From Lingula anatina (Eukaryota > Brachiopoda > Lingulata > Lingulida > Lingulidae): a stretch of 64,000 nucleotides of DNA. Below are positions 48,033 through 60,393 of the stretch, piece by piece; within the stretch, counting starts at the first letter, position 1; the number at the start of each line of letters is the position of its first letter. The DNA is taken from contig NW_019774402.1 of the NCBI RefSeq assembly GCF_001039355.2, positions 247,230 through 311,229 of the forward strand. Direction: 5' to 3'. The notes beneath the pieces are model-generated. The model saw only the letters and a list, made by a program, of their open reading frames with translations, ran no database searches and was not told where the DNA came from. The position numbers and the translations under genes were made by a program.

Positions 48033-48390
48033 ACAAATAAATAAATAAATAAATATAAAATAAAATAAATTAATAAATAAAATAAATAATAATAATAATA
48101 ACAATTCAGTTTGTGCAAAAATCTTTTTCTGTCCACAATAAATCACAGTTTAAATTGAAGCACTGGGTCCCATCATTAATGAGATATTTGTTCCATTTAA
48201 CAACCATACAGGGTCATTGCAATGGCAAATAGTTACTTTGCTAAATACATCATCCAATCAATCTATTTCAGGCCCTTTCTCAATGTCCCTTATGTATATT
48301 GTGCAAGAGACATGTCTCTTAGGACTAATGTGAATCTTTTTATAACCATGTGCATACACAACGAAGGACTGAAATAATCTCTGAGGGCTT
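46859..48390. other. Intergenic and 3' UTR of the zinc-finger gene
   Basis: AT-rich with no convincing gene. It holds an (AAAT)n array at about 47999-48085 and a poly-A run at 47512-47528. A TTTAGATCGGTCTAACCAAA patch near 47846 may be a fragment of the TAGATCGATC MITE family. Confidence 0.5.
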
Positions 48391-51300
48391 TCAAGGCAAG
48401 TCTCCTGTTGTAAGTCTTTTCGACCTGATAAATGCCACTCCATGAGTTCTCATGTGTTTTCTCATGGTGACTTCACATTCAAATGTCCTGTAACAGACTG
48501 TGCATTCAAAGGAGTCTCCGGTTTGTTTGTAAGCCTCTTTCCCTGTAGGGGAGGTCTCTTCTTCCTGTTCTAACTCAATCTCACTTATCTTTTTCTCTGC
48601 CAGGTATTTGTCCACTGATCGAATCTTATGTACTATGAAGAGGTGTTTGCGCAAAGATGGCACTACAACAAAACACATCCCACATTCTGGACACTGGATG
48701 GACTTGTCTGGTCTGTGTTCCTGAATGTGGGCCTTGAATGCCTCCTCACTGTCACTAGAAAAATCACATTTTGCACAAGTATAGGTAGTGTCCCCCTGTA
48801 CTTTGAGATGTTTGATTGGCTGATCAACTTCCCTGTCTGCTTTCCTTTTAGAGGTTTCATCTGACATACATGCACCGCCCTCATCAATACCACTTTTCTC
48901 CAGTTGTCTACCAGAGTCAATATTGGGCAATTTGGAAAAGTCAACTTCATTTTTAGGAACCCTGTGCTTCTGAACCAAATGCTTCTCCAAGAATGTTCGT
49001 TTTGCAAATGTGGTATGTACTCCCTTCTCCTGACAGAGCCAACAAGAAAATGTCTTCCTTTTGCCCTCATGGATAATTTGAATATGGCGCTTCAGACTAT
49101 GATTGGATTTATAAGTAAGACTACAGAGTTGACAAGGGAACTGCTGAATCATGCTGTGGACCTGTTTCAGATGTTTGTAAAGTACCTCTTTCTGTTTGAA
49201 TTTCTCATCACAGTAGCTGCACTCATGCCTCATAGAGTTCTTTTCATCTAGTTCTATTAAAATAGAGCCTGTGCAGCTTCTTTTGTGAGTCACCAGTTCA
49301 TCTCTACTTTTGTAAACCACATTATTACAACGTTGACACAAAAACTGGCCACGTTTTCTGTGGTTTTTAGCATGGGATCCAAAGTGTTTCTGTGACCTGA
49401 TCCAAATGTTACAGACAAAACATCGTACTTTGGTAGGATCATCATCATCTCCCTCCTCCTCCTCTTCCGTCTTATGAACTGAGACAGGAGTTCTTATAGT
49501 GCTAGGGGTAGAAATGGGAGATTTCTTTATTGTAGATGTCTTTACATTGTGGTAGGTTTGCACATGCAATCTAAGATGCTTTGCATCTTTAAACAAATCA
49601 TGATAACAGAAAGCACATGTCAAGTCACTGTACTTGAACTGGTGTTGCTCTTTCATGTGAGCTGCAAGGGATGGTTTATCATCATAAATTTTATTACATT
49701 TTGAGCACTTGAACTGGAACTGGACCCCTTGTTTAGAATCCTTCAAGTGCATAGTTAGATGGGCATTCAGTTGTTCTTGACCATGAAACACAGTGTCACA
49801 TCTAGGGCACTTGTAGATCACTCTTGCAGTGACACTGTTGTCGTCAAGATGCGTACTTTGTTTGTGGCCATTGAAACTTGCCTCAGACTTGAATGCCATA
49901 GGACAAGACTGGCACTTGTAGTAAGACTCACCATGAGTGAACATGATGTGTTGTCTTAGATATTGAATATCATCGTATGATGCAGGACAACTTGTGCATG
50001 CATATTTTGTAATTCTTGAAAAATGTAGGCATTTCTCCTGAAGATGTTGGTTGAACAGTTCCCAATCACTCTTGAAGATAATTCCACACTCTGGGCAGGT
50101 GAAAGGTTTGTGGCGCGAATGAATCCTACGATGGGCAACCAGACTACAGTTGGATGGAAGGCATTTTTGACACACCCAGCATTCATATCTTTGAGCACAC
50201 TGAATGGCACTGCTTCGAAAATGGTTTTTAAGAGCAATTTTTGATGAAACACGTATGTTACACTCTGAACATTTGATATTCACAGAACTTGGAGATTTAG
50301 GTGTCACTGTTGTGAATTTCTCAGTGTTCTTTGCCACTTTAATTGCAATTTCTGTGGGAGCATTTAATGTGTCTTTTTCAGAATTTTGCACAACTTCTTT
50401 TGCATTGCACTTCTGCTCAATGTTTTTCACAGTAATATTAAGAGTGCCATTGAGCTGAGGCATAAGTTCCTTTGGCAGAGGAGTCACTACAGCTTTGAAA
50501 GTTTTTACAACTACACCTTTCTCTGCATGTGAACGCACATGACCCAACAAAGCACACTTGTTGTAAAATATCAATGCCTTGTTACATGCATCACACAGAA
50601 ATGATATTATCATACTTCTTCTCTGATTATGATAATCAAGACTTGATTCCAAGTTGAAAGCATCTCCACATTCTAAACACTTGTACCCCCCTGGTGGAAT
50701 ATTCATTTTGAATTTTTCTGGTGGTGGCTGTGGAACATAGCATGGAATAGGATTTTTGGGCCCCAGGGGGTTTGTTGCAGTATCTACAGACACAGTTTTC
50801 ACAATAGTTTGTGTGGTAGGTATGGAAATGGCAGAACTGATACCATTTGCCATAGTTTGTGCTGATTTTGAAACTGGAATTGCAATCACATCACCACTAG
50901 ATGGCATTAACAGTGGTCCAAGAGGAGCTGTTTGTGCAACTGCTGGAGCAGGTGCCCTCTGTATCAACATCATAGCAGGTGCTGGGTTACTGAACTGTGA
51001 TGGTTGTGCTGACCTCATATGTTGGGTGTGATAATGTGAGTGGTTTGTAGTTACAGTGGTAGAAGTATTCACAGGCAGCTGTCTTGTCATCCTCAATACT
51101 GATGGAACTACATTTGAGGATGGATTGAAATAAAGAGGCTGAGCTCCACCATTTTGGCTTTGTTGTGGCTGATTAGTAGAAGTAAGCTGCCCTTGTGGAA
51201 TGAAACCAGTTTGTTTAACTACAACAGGCCTTGATGGGGAACGCATTCTGGGGTGCATGTCAGCACCCGGATGTCCAACTTTAGCTCTTCTTTTCCTCCA

Positions 51301-52903
51301 GCCAGCTGTTGTCTGGGGCCTAACTCCTGCTGTGTATTGGTTCTGGTTATTAGACTGTGTAACTTTTTTCTGGTGGGTCTTGCCCTGGGTAAGCCACTTT
51401 AACTCATTAAGTGTTCTATTTACATTTACATCATGAGAAGTCATTTCTTCTTTTCTTGTTGAGCTGACCTGTTCTTCTTTTCTTGTTGAGCTGACCTGCT
51501 GTTCACGTATGGGAGTATGTGGGGGTTGACTGGCAGCAGGGATAATATCAGTTGTTTCTGCTGTATTTTTTTCACAGGGCAATGTGCCTCTCTCTGATGT
51601 CACAGCACCAATACTTTTCACAGTGCTATTATAATCAACTACCTCTGTGACACGATGTACATTGTTACTTTTGCGACTACTTTTAGTGCTTGAGGAAAAG
51701 GCATTATTTCCTTGTGCATATGTAGGGTGGCTTGCATTAATATTATAGCTGGCACGGATTTCATCACATGCTTTCTGACTTGGCATCTCTTCAACTTCCA
51801 TAGGTTCAGTCTTAACATGAGCGCCTGGAGAAGAAAGAGCACTGTGAGGTGAACTGAGCATAATATTCTCACTGGGTGTAAATCTGTCAGACATCATACT
51901 ACTATTTGAGCTACCAGGTCTAGAATGAGTACTAGCAGCACTGCACAAACTGTCTTGTTTAGAACTTGCATAGCTGTTGCAGTTTTTATCTTCTTTTTCC
52001 TGTTTCACATTAGCATGATCTGTAGACTCAATGCTTGATGGTACTTCTCGATCTGGAGTAATCATGGTTCCAACTGAGACTCTATCTTTTATTAACTTTT
52101 CAAAGCTGTCTGTCTGAAAGATTGAGGCATCATTTGATAGATTTTCAACATTTTCAAGGTTGTCAGTATCACCAGACCTGACTTGGCTTTTTTCAGAAAG
52201 GTTTCTGGCATAGCTTTCATTCGGTAAATCTTCTTTTTGTTTGTTAATTGAATCAGTCTCAATTTTCTTTTGGGTCTCATTGACGACTTCTGTGTTTTGT
52301 GGGACTACAACAGGGCTAATTTTGTCACTGGAGTTGGGTTCATATGGTTGTCCTGCTGTATCTTCTTTCATTTTCCTTTTGGGTGAGTCATCTATTTTTT
52401 CTGAAAATTATAAATCGGGTACTTTCATTTGAAGGGTTTTATCATTTTTAAGATCTAAGCTGAGAAAGATAAGTAGCTTTGTATGATATTTTAATATAAA
52501 AATATTACTTCGGGAAATAATCATTGGTAGAGGAAACTTTTGAAACAGCATATAATATTATGAGAATTCTGCACACATCTATGTCTATAAAATATAAAAA
52601 TATATTTCAATTCTGAATGTTAAGCTTTAACTATAATCAAGTATAAACATTTCACATTAGGCCAAATCACTAATATATGTATAAAAGAGACTTATTCTAT
52701 ACCAAATGGTATACACCTTTTGATAAAAGAATTAAAATTTTTTTAACTCCCTTCTCCTCAGAACAGAGGGGAAGTTTTAATTCAGGCGGCCTACCAATAG
52801 TATTCTTTGTGTCTGTGATTCCATTAGGTGTTCCACCAAGGTCCTGAATATCAAAGGCAGCAAGAAGGTCATTAAAGTCTGGAGGCTTCTCTGATGTGGC
52901 CAT
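48391..52903 (-). CDS. Multi-C2H2 zinc-finger protein of the ZNF532/ZNF592/ZNF687 family
   Basis: Exon 1 coding part 52903-52795 and a large exon 52400-48391 join in phase and give about 1372 residues. The N-terminus, MATSEKPPDFNDLLAAFDIQ, matches the family hallmark DFDDLLAAFDIPD of ZNF532, ZNF592 and ZNF687. In vertebrates these act with ZMYND8 in nuclear chromatin and transcription complexes. Residues 40-600 are Ser/Thr/Gln-rich and disordered, with VKTEPMEVEE (possible SUMO site) and a basic WRKRRAKVGHPGAD patch. About 18 C2H2 fingers fill residues 605-1355, for example YKCPRCDTVFHGQEQLNAH, irregularly spaced as in the family. Some are degenerate (IKCSECNIRVSSKIALKNHF ends in Cys). An acceptor lies a few bases before the ATG, so a 5' UTR exon exists upstream. 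Human members have about 1240-1300 residues. Confidence 0.85.
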
Positions 52904-54567
52904 TCTATCTGGTAAGAATAGAAACAAAATATAGAATACGCGAAAAATTTTTTTTGAATTTATGAAAGAGCACTTTAGCTGAAATACCTGATAACACACA
53001 CACAGAGGGCACCACATTAAATTATTTTCACATCAAACTGGACTCGATTTGTGAAATATCCATAAAACTTTGAACCTTACCAAAAATAATCAACCAGATT
53101 GTATTTAAGGACTAGTCAGTATTCCACCTGCCTTGCCTTATCCATTTTCACACAAGACACTGCTTATACCAGACACTTCATACACACAATATTATGTACT
53201 GCAACATACCTGACAGATAAGTCACTTAACACAAAGTCAGAATACCATGTATTCAAAACACTACATAACTGCACATCTTACTATGGAACAATACTCTTGA
53301 TAGTACTGTAAACATTGTAACTTAAGAAGTAATAAAGCCCTTTTGTTAAAAGCAAATTATCATTTTCCGAAGACTGACCCACAATGTAACTGGCCAAAAT
53401 TAACCAAACCCAGTAGTATTTACATCTCAACTTATTGCATATATTAGTACCTTCATCTCAGTTGGCTATATACAGAGTACATATAAAGCAAAATGCTTAT
53501 ACATGAACATAGACATAAACCAATGGCCCAGCTGACCTGGTATTTGCCTTGTGTGTATGCACTTAGTCTGTGTTTGTAAGCCTTACCCATTTTATCAGAA
53601 TAGTCTCTGTACACTGTGCCTTCAATTTCAGTTAATATGTATCCATATACATGTATTATGTGATACCCATGTGTTTTGCTATTGTTCAAGCCCTAGACAC
53701 AGATGCAACCCTTCCAGACACTAATTAAATGCTATTTGCATGACCTTTAATCAGTCATGTTACAAGTTGGGAGAATTTGCATCCAGATCAAACAAGATAA
53801 CATTGCACTATGCTTGAAAGCAAAAATCTAAGCAATCAAAATATTACAAGAGTATGACATTCTGTAGATTTTTGTGAATGCAGAAAGTCTAACCTGAATT
53901 CATAGTATATACATAACAATACAGATATCTTAACCAAGATAGCAAAGCCACATTGAAAGGACTACATGTAGTATGCCGACTAGTAAATTAATATATTAAG
54001 TTAAATGAATATACATAGGTACCTTTTACTTCTGTCCATTTCTCTTTTATACACAAGCAGTATCTTCAGTAGCTTGGAAAATTAATTTCTTCAGAAACTG
54101 AAAAACATATACATATGGTAAATAACATAACATGATACTGGTATTTATCTTTCATTGTAATTATTGTCTCCTCAGATTAATTATGAATCTGGTTATAAAT
54201 ATGTTTAAAGTCTTCATAACACATGTTAAATATGTACAGGAGGGAAGAAACTTGGAAGAAATTTCAAATTCAAAACAGTTATTCCACTTCCACCTTACAG
54301 CATACAAAAACTGTAAACAAATTAACTACTTAAAGATTCAAACAGACACAGACCATATACAATGTAAAAAATGTTTTCAACATTCATATGGTGAATGAAA
54401 ACTGCAAATACTTTACAGTATCATTAGCCCCATGTGATGAGGTGCTGCTCTTGCTACTAACTGAGAGCAGAATTTAAAAAAATTGCTTCACTGTACTACT
54501 GCAATAATGCAAACACCTTCAAATATATGGAATAACTTAGTCTTGAATGATGTTAAGTATATGCAAT

Positions 54568-54650
54568 CTGTTATTTTACTTTTTTACAGTATACAATCTG
54601 TTATTTTACTTTTTTACAGTATACAATCTGTTATTTTCCTTGTTTATGTA
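54568..54650. repeat. Tandem repeat, about 31-base unit, nearly three copies
   Basis: Units of CAATCTGTTATTTTACTTTT then TTACAGTATA repeat twice exactly; the third is diverged after TTATTTTCC. Confidence 0.9.
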
Positions 54651-55414
54651 CAATATACACAAATTCTACAATTAACTGCTGACTAAATGCATATATATAC
54701 ATGTATATGAGGTAACTTCAACAGGCAAAAATTGACAAAACTCCATCACCTTCAAGAAAATCTTGAAAATTGTAAATCATGTAGAGTGGCACATTATGTC
54801 AAGAAATAAGAAAAATACAATTTTTGAATGAATGGAAAACATGTAAAATTGGCACTGGGCATGAAAAGTATCAGTAATTATTAGCCCCCTACAATTAAAA
54901 CAGCTCAAGGACCCCTTATGTCATTTATATACTGAGTACATACAAGCATTCATCCATTCATGAAAAACAAATGTTTCTGTAAAATAATTAAATAAACAAT
55001 CAAATAAAGAAACTGAGTGAATTACTGGAACAGCACTTCATGGGACATAGATTCCAAACAATACCAAAAACTATGCAAAGAGTTTATAATGTTACTGATA
55101 ACCAATAGGACCACAATATCAAGCTTCCTCTGTCCTTGAAAATCAAAATATCTAGATCTGCCCCTTGCAAACTTAACACACAGATAAGAAATCTATCCCC
55201 TATATCGCCAGGTTTACGAATTCATACACTAAATTTTGCATACATATGATTCTAATCTGCTTTTCCTTGTTGACAAGAGGTATCTACTAGAACAATAGCT
55301 ACCACCAAGGTTCATCTCTGAGCAAAGCTGTGCTTCTCAATCATACTTTATAAATGGACTCATATTACTTCCTTTGGTGAAGCCTTCTGTCAAAGCCAAG
55401 TAGGAAGTAGGTGA

Positions 55415-55435
55415 GGGGGGGGGGGGGGGGGGGGG
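55415..55435 (+). repeat. Poly-G run of 21
   Basis: Uninterrupted Gs flanked by purine-rich sequence. It could form a G-quadruplex, and its length is unreliable in sequencing. Confidence 0.9.
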
Positions 55436-58207
55436 AGGGATGTGGGAGCTCCCCAATGATTGGAATCACTAACTGAGAGCATCTGCTGGATTGAGGTAAC
55501 CCACTGTTAGAACTCTGGTCAAGGACGTGTGATCTAAAACTTGACTTAGGTCCTCTGATTGCTTTCCCTAACAGTATATTTTGACAAAACAACTTGTCCA
55601 AGACTGATTTTAACTTTTCATCTACTAGTAAATTTACCTCTTCCAATTGATTTTTCATATATTTTGACAGCTGAATAACTCATAAGAAACAGATAATATA
55701 TGTATAGTAATCAATATTCTCTCTTCCTTTTCCAAACACCTTGAAACCTCTAAAGATAGATACTGACCAAGTTGATCAGGAAATAAGGTATTTTTAAACC
55801 ATGGTTTGAAAGAATGAATTAGTTAGATGAAACTTTCATCAGATAGTGACATGAAGGTATCATGCACGTGATCATAATTTATCTTTTTCATGGAGTACTT
55901 CTTCGAATCCACTCTGCCTTCATACAACAGTTCACTGTTTGTATATTTGTTACTGCTAACTGAAGGTTTCAAACAAACAAAAAACTTGTATAAAAAATGA
56001 ATCTAAACATATGTCCACACATCATTCCAAGCCTTTAGCCAGGGGGGTTCAAACAAACTCCCTTTTTTCTATAAAGGTCCATTTTGGGTAAAATTTTGAG
56101 CTACTGTAAGTACTCAATGGGAGTTCCATGGTAAAAGTCTACTTTTTCAGAAAAAGAACCCCCCCCCCCTTTATCCCCCTTGAAAATGCTGGCCATGGAC
56201 CTATTATTATTATCTACTGAGACTAAATTGTTGGAAAAAAAAATTTATAATTTCAAGAAAACCCCTCTTATTTCAGTAATTGAGACCTTTTATACTAAAT
56301 AATCTAATTGTTAAGAATATTGGGCCATTTAACATGAAATATTTGGGTCATCCGACTCATCCGAGTCATAAAAGAATGAGAACATGTGGTCTTTCAAAAT
56401 AGGACAACTAAGCGAAATTTCTGAGATATGACTGATCATTGATAATGAAATCATTCAAAGTTTATAGTAACGACTCAATTAATATAATCAACTGGATCAC
56501 ATGGAATATTGATAAAAATATAGAGAGTCAATTCAGTGCATTAAGTATTCACAAAGAAATACATACATTTTATACATGTAAATAAAATTACGCATAAATT
56601 CCATTCTTCACATGATGAAGCATTCATACATGGAGGGGGGGAGACAAACTATACAGTAAAACTATATAAATGTGGATGAATATATTTGAGTAATAACTTG
56701 GTTCACTGCATGCATACATGAAGACATTCTGATAATTAAGCATTGCATGTACCAACCAGACCATTTAAAGTAAAATGAATGATATTCTGCTGTTGTATTT
56801 CAATATTCTGGCATAGTCCTTATCTAGGTCTGTGTTGTACTACTGACCTTGTTTCTATTCACCTAGCTAGTTAAGAATATCCAGGCAGACTGAGCCCTAA
56901 GTGCATGTCTACTACCACCTTCTGTACAGTTGGGAGAATATGATCTTGATCATGAACAAGATTCCCACACAGCTGATGTTGCATGCTGGGATTGCACCTT
57001 TCAAACAAGATGTTCTCTTCATATGCCTCATTTACCCTTTATTATTATCTCATGTACTATATTTTGGCAGAACTAAGAAAATTTTGTGTTTTCAACAAGT
57101 CCTCACCTTTACTTGTTATGTCTGAAGGTAGGAGTAAATTCTTCTAGGTTGGGTGTCTAGGATCTGGTAGTCAGCAGTGACACTGCATGAAGAAAAAATA
57201 TATTCACAAAGCAGCCTAATATTTGATTATGTTTAAATATGCCCTATGAGACTCTGTCATTAAACCCATTACTTTAACCAATAAGAATAATAGTCAGTTC
57301 ATTTATTCAATATTACATTAAATAGAGTGGTACTTTCAATTATAAGCACTTTGGAAAACCTCAAGTGCATCAGGGTAAGGCTGCATGTGAGGAAATGAAA
57401 ATACAAGTATCTCAATAAACAAGTGTATTTTTCAGCAGCATACAGTAATGCACAACAACAATAGGTTACCTTGGGTAAAATGTTTGACAAAAAAAATAAC
57501 TATTAAATTGATCATATAAAACAGTTAAGAAAATGGAAGCTATAGACTGGCACAGTAGTATGTCAAGACTATAATGTATCTGCAGAAAGTTAACTAAGAG
57601 TTTATCAAAATGTTATGCTTGACATGCATAAATGAACAGATCAAATGTACCTCTAGTTCCTAGAATAAGTAAGGTGGCAGAACAACATGGCTGCATGTGT
57701 CTTCCACTCTGGGGCTGGCCTTGGTGTTTGTGCAGCACATGGCAGGTCATGTGACTAACTGAACAATGCAAACAGACCTCCAATCAGCTGCAGCATATAT
57801 ATTACAGAAACCAATGTACATGACTAATGTTTGTGATAGAAAATATTTAACACAATTTTTACTATATGAAGGAAGTTTTTTGTCAGTTTTGTGCTGATTG
57901 TTGTAGAAATATCATTTACAACAAGTGTATAGTAATGACTTAAAAATTAATGTACCAGTAAGGGACATGTATTTGAATAGAATATGTGGTCAACTGTGGT
58001 TGAATTTTAAATAGAACAACTCCACAAGTTCAAATGAGAGAATTAACCAACACTTTAAACAATCATGCAAAACCTTTATAGAAATGTTAACACGCACAAA
58101 CATTTATGTTCTTTATTACTACATATATGTATCACATCAACAAAAAGGATTGAAACACGAGAGAGGGTATTTTTTAACCATGCATCCAGTAATTGGTTTT
58201 TAGCAAC

Positions 58208-58210
<3 letters not shown>

Positions 58211-58253
<43 letters not shown>

Positions 58254-58418
58254 TTTATCACTTCACAGCTCTACATATGCACCTTTGAGCTGTAATCTCA
58301 GGCTAGATAAATAAAAGAGTGGGTTAGTGTTACATTCAGCTTCATACGTACCCAGTACTGGGGTATGTGAATGTGGACTATACATATAAACTTTCAAATA
58401 TGCACACACACATATATA

Positions 58419-58455
<37 letters not shown>
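58211..58455. repeat. Two (TA)n microsatellites
   Basis: TA runs at 58211-58250 and about 58412-58454, separated by unique sequence. Confidence 0.9.
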
Positions 58456-58457
<2 letters not shown>

Positions 58458-59805
58458 ATTGACAAATGATTTCCTGGCAAGAGACAGATGCACATGTAAG
58501 TTGTAATGCATTTACTTTAAACAATAAATAAATTAAATTGTAAGGAAAATCTAAGATACTGGGAGTATGAAAGTGAATCTTTTGTAAATATCTTGAAAAT
58601 TATATAAAAGGGCAAAAGGTGTGCAGCTCTATACGGTTGAGATAGGAGATAAATACACAGAATGCTGTACAACGCTCAAATACCCGGATAAATCAGGAAG
58701 AGTCTCATCTCTAAAATCTGCAATAATATTCTGTAAAACTCCAGTGGAGTCTTGAGGTGATGTGTGGAAAAGGGAGATACCGGTATATGACAGGTTCTAA
58801 GACATCATATATGTTAGGTGTTTATGAGGAATAAGGAATGCCAGTATTTAACTGTCAGTGCTGGATGTGAGACACTCCTTTAAAATGCAGGAATGTCCTG
58901 CATAATCAGGGGCACTTGGAAATTATGAAATATGCATGGTGCATTGGTCATATATCACCCTGGGTTTCAGCCCTCAGCACTACTCAGTACTTGTCTGCCA
59001 TAATACAGGGTAGCTCAATTTGTATCTGGTGATTGACATTGATTAACAAGATGAAAGCAGCAAATTGTTAAGCAAAGTTTTATTGCAAATGTAATCAGTT
59101 GATAAATAAATGAACCTAGAAATAACCATTATGGAGAAGTAAAAAAAGGAGGGGTATGTTGCATATATAAAAATGATTATAATGTTTTGCTCAGCAAATA
59201 CAATACATGTACTAGTGGTAGCACATATGGTCATGTGCATGCATGCAAATCATTGGTTTCATACTGAAAAAAAAATGCCATCAATATTATAGATATATAC
59301 TGGATATACACAGGGTAGCATTATAGTGACTTAATGAAAGAATTTAACACCAACTCAGTAACTCAATCAAATTTTACCAAGTTATTGTCTAAAAAATTTT
59401 AGACAAGTACCATGTACAAGTGGCAACATATAAAGTGTACGTGGTTAACAAATTCTTCTTTCCTCTGCGTTTAGTTGTCTTGAAATATACAGGTCATTGT
59501 CCATACAAAAGTAATTTGACAATTGAGTTAAAATGTAATCAACTTACATATTGACTTGCAATAACATCAATAAACCAGATACATTCAAGCTAGCTGATGA
59601 TGGTGTTAGGTGGCGCTGAAGCATATGTATATGCGTCACGTGACGATGCTGTATCCACAATGGCTGCGCCCTTTAAAAAGTCGCGGGTGAATGATTCTAA
59701 ATGCATTTCAGCGCTTTAACCCGAAACGAGTAGTGAGCCAGGTAGTTGTACACGTAGCACAGAGACAAACCGTGTAGAAGAAAAACTTAGCCGAAAAGAA
59801 CAGCC

Positions 59806-60349
59806 ATGCTGCGAATTTCGACATCGTATTTCTGTTTTTTTGTGGTACTTGGCTTTTTGACTAGCAACATTGCATCTGAGATTCCAGGGCATTTGCAGTA
59901 TTTAGGTTCCCATCGTCCAGCAGAAGGCACAATTGAACACACGGACACATGGCCTGACCCAGAAACGTTTTACAACAACTACATCAAACCTGGAAAACCA
60001 TTGTTGTTTAAGGGGAAGGCCAAAGAAATACCAGCGTTTAACTTGTGGACCGATGAATATCTTAGGTTGGTTGACTGTTGTCGTTGGCTGTACAGTTCGG
60101 TAGGGTCGCTTTGTGTTTTGAAGTTCCATATGGTCTTTTTAGGTTCACTGGTCTTTATTCTTTATCAAACGTCGACACGTATTTTCCTGATCTTTTTGAA
60201 AGCTCGAAGGTTGACACACAGTCACACCTTCAACATATTTATTACTAAAATTATATTATTACTGAAAATAAAGAGAGGGGATAAATGTCTGGAGATTCTT
60301 ACATGCCATTTTAATTTTTTTAAAATATTGAAAAGCCATTTTGCACACT

Positions 60350-60393
<44 letters not shown>

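Larger units (their letters stand above)
53018..59640. other. Long gene-poor stretch between the zinc-finger and JmjC genes
   Basis: No coding region is supported on either strand. It must hold the 5' UTR exon(s) and promoter of the zinc-finger gene, which I could not place. Simple repeats are listed separately. Confidence 0.6.

Noticed and set aside
48663-49070. ORFs overlapping the zinc-finger exon
   Set aside because: Shadow frames of the C2H2 coding exon.
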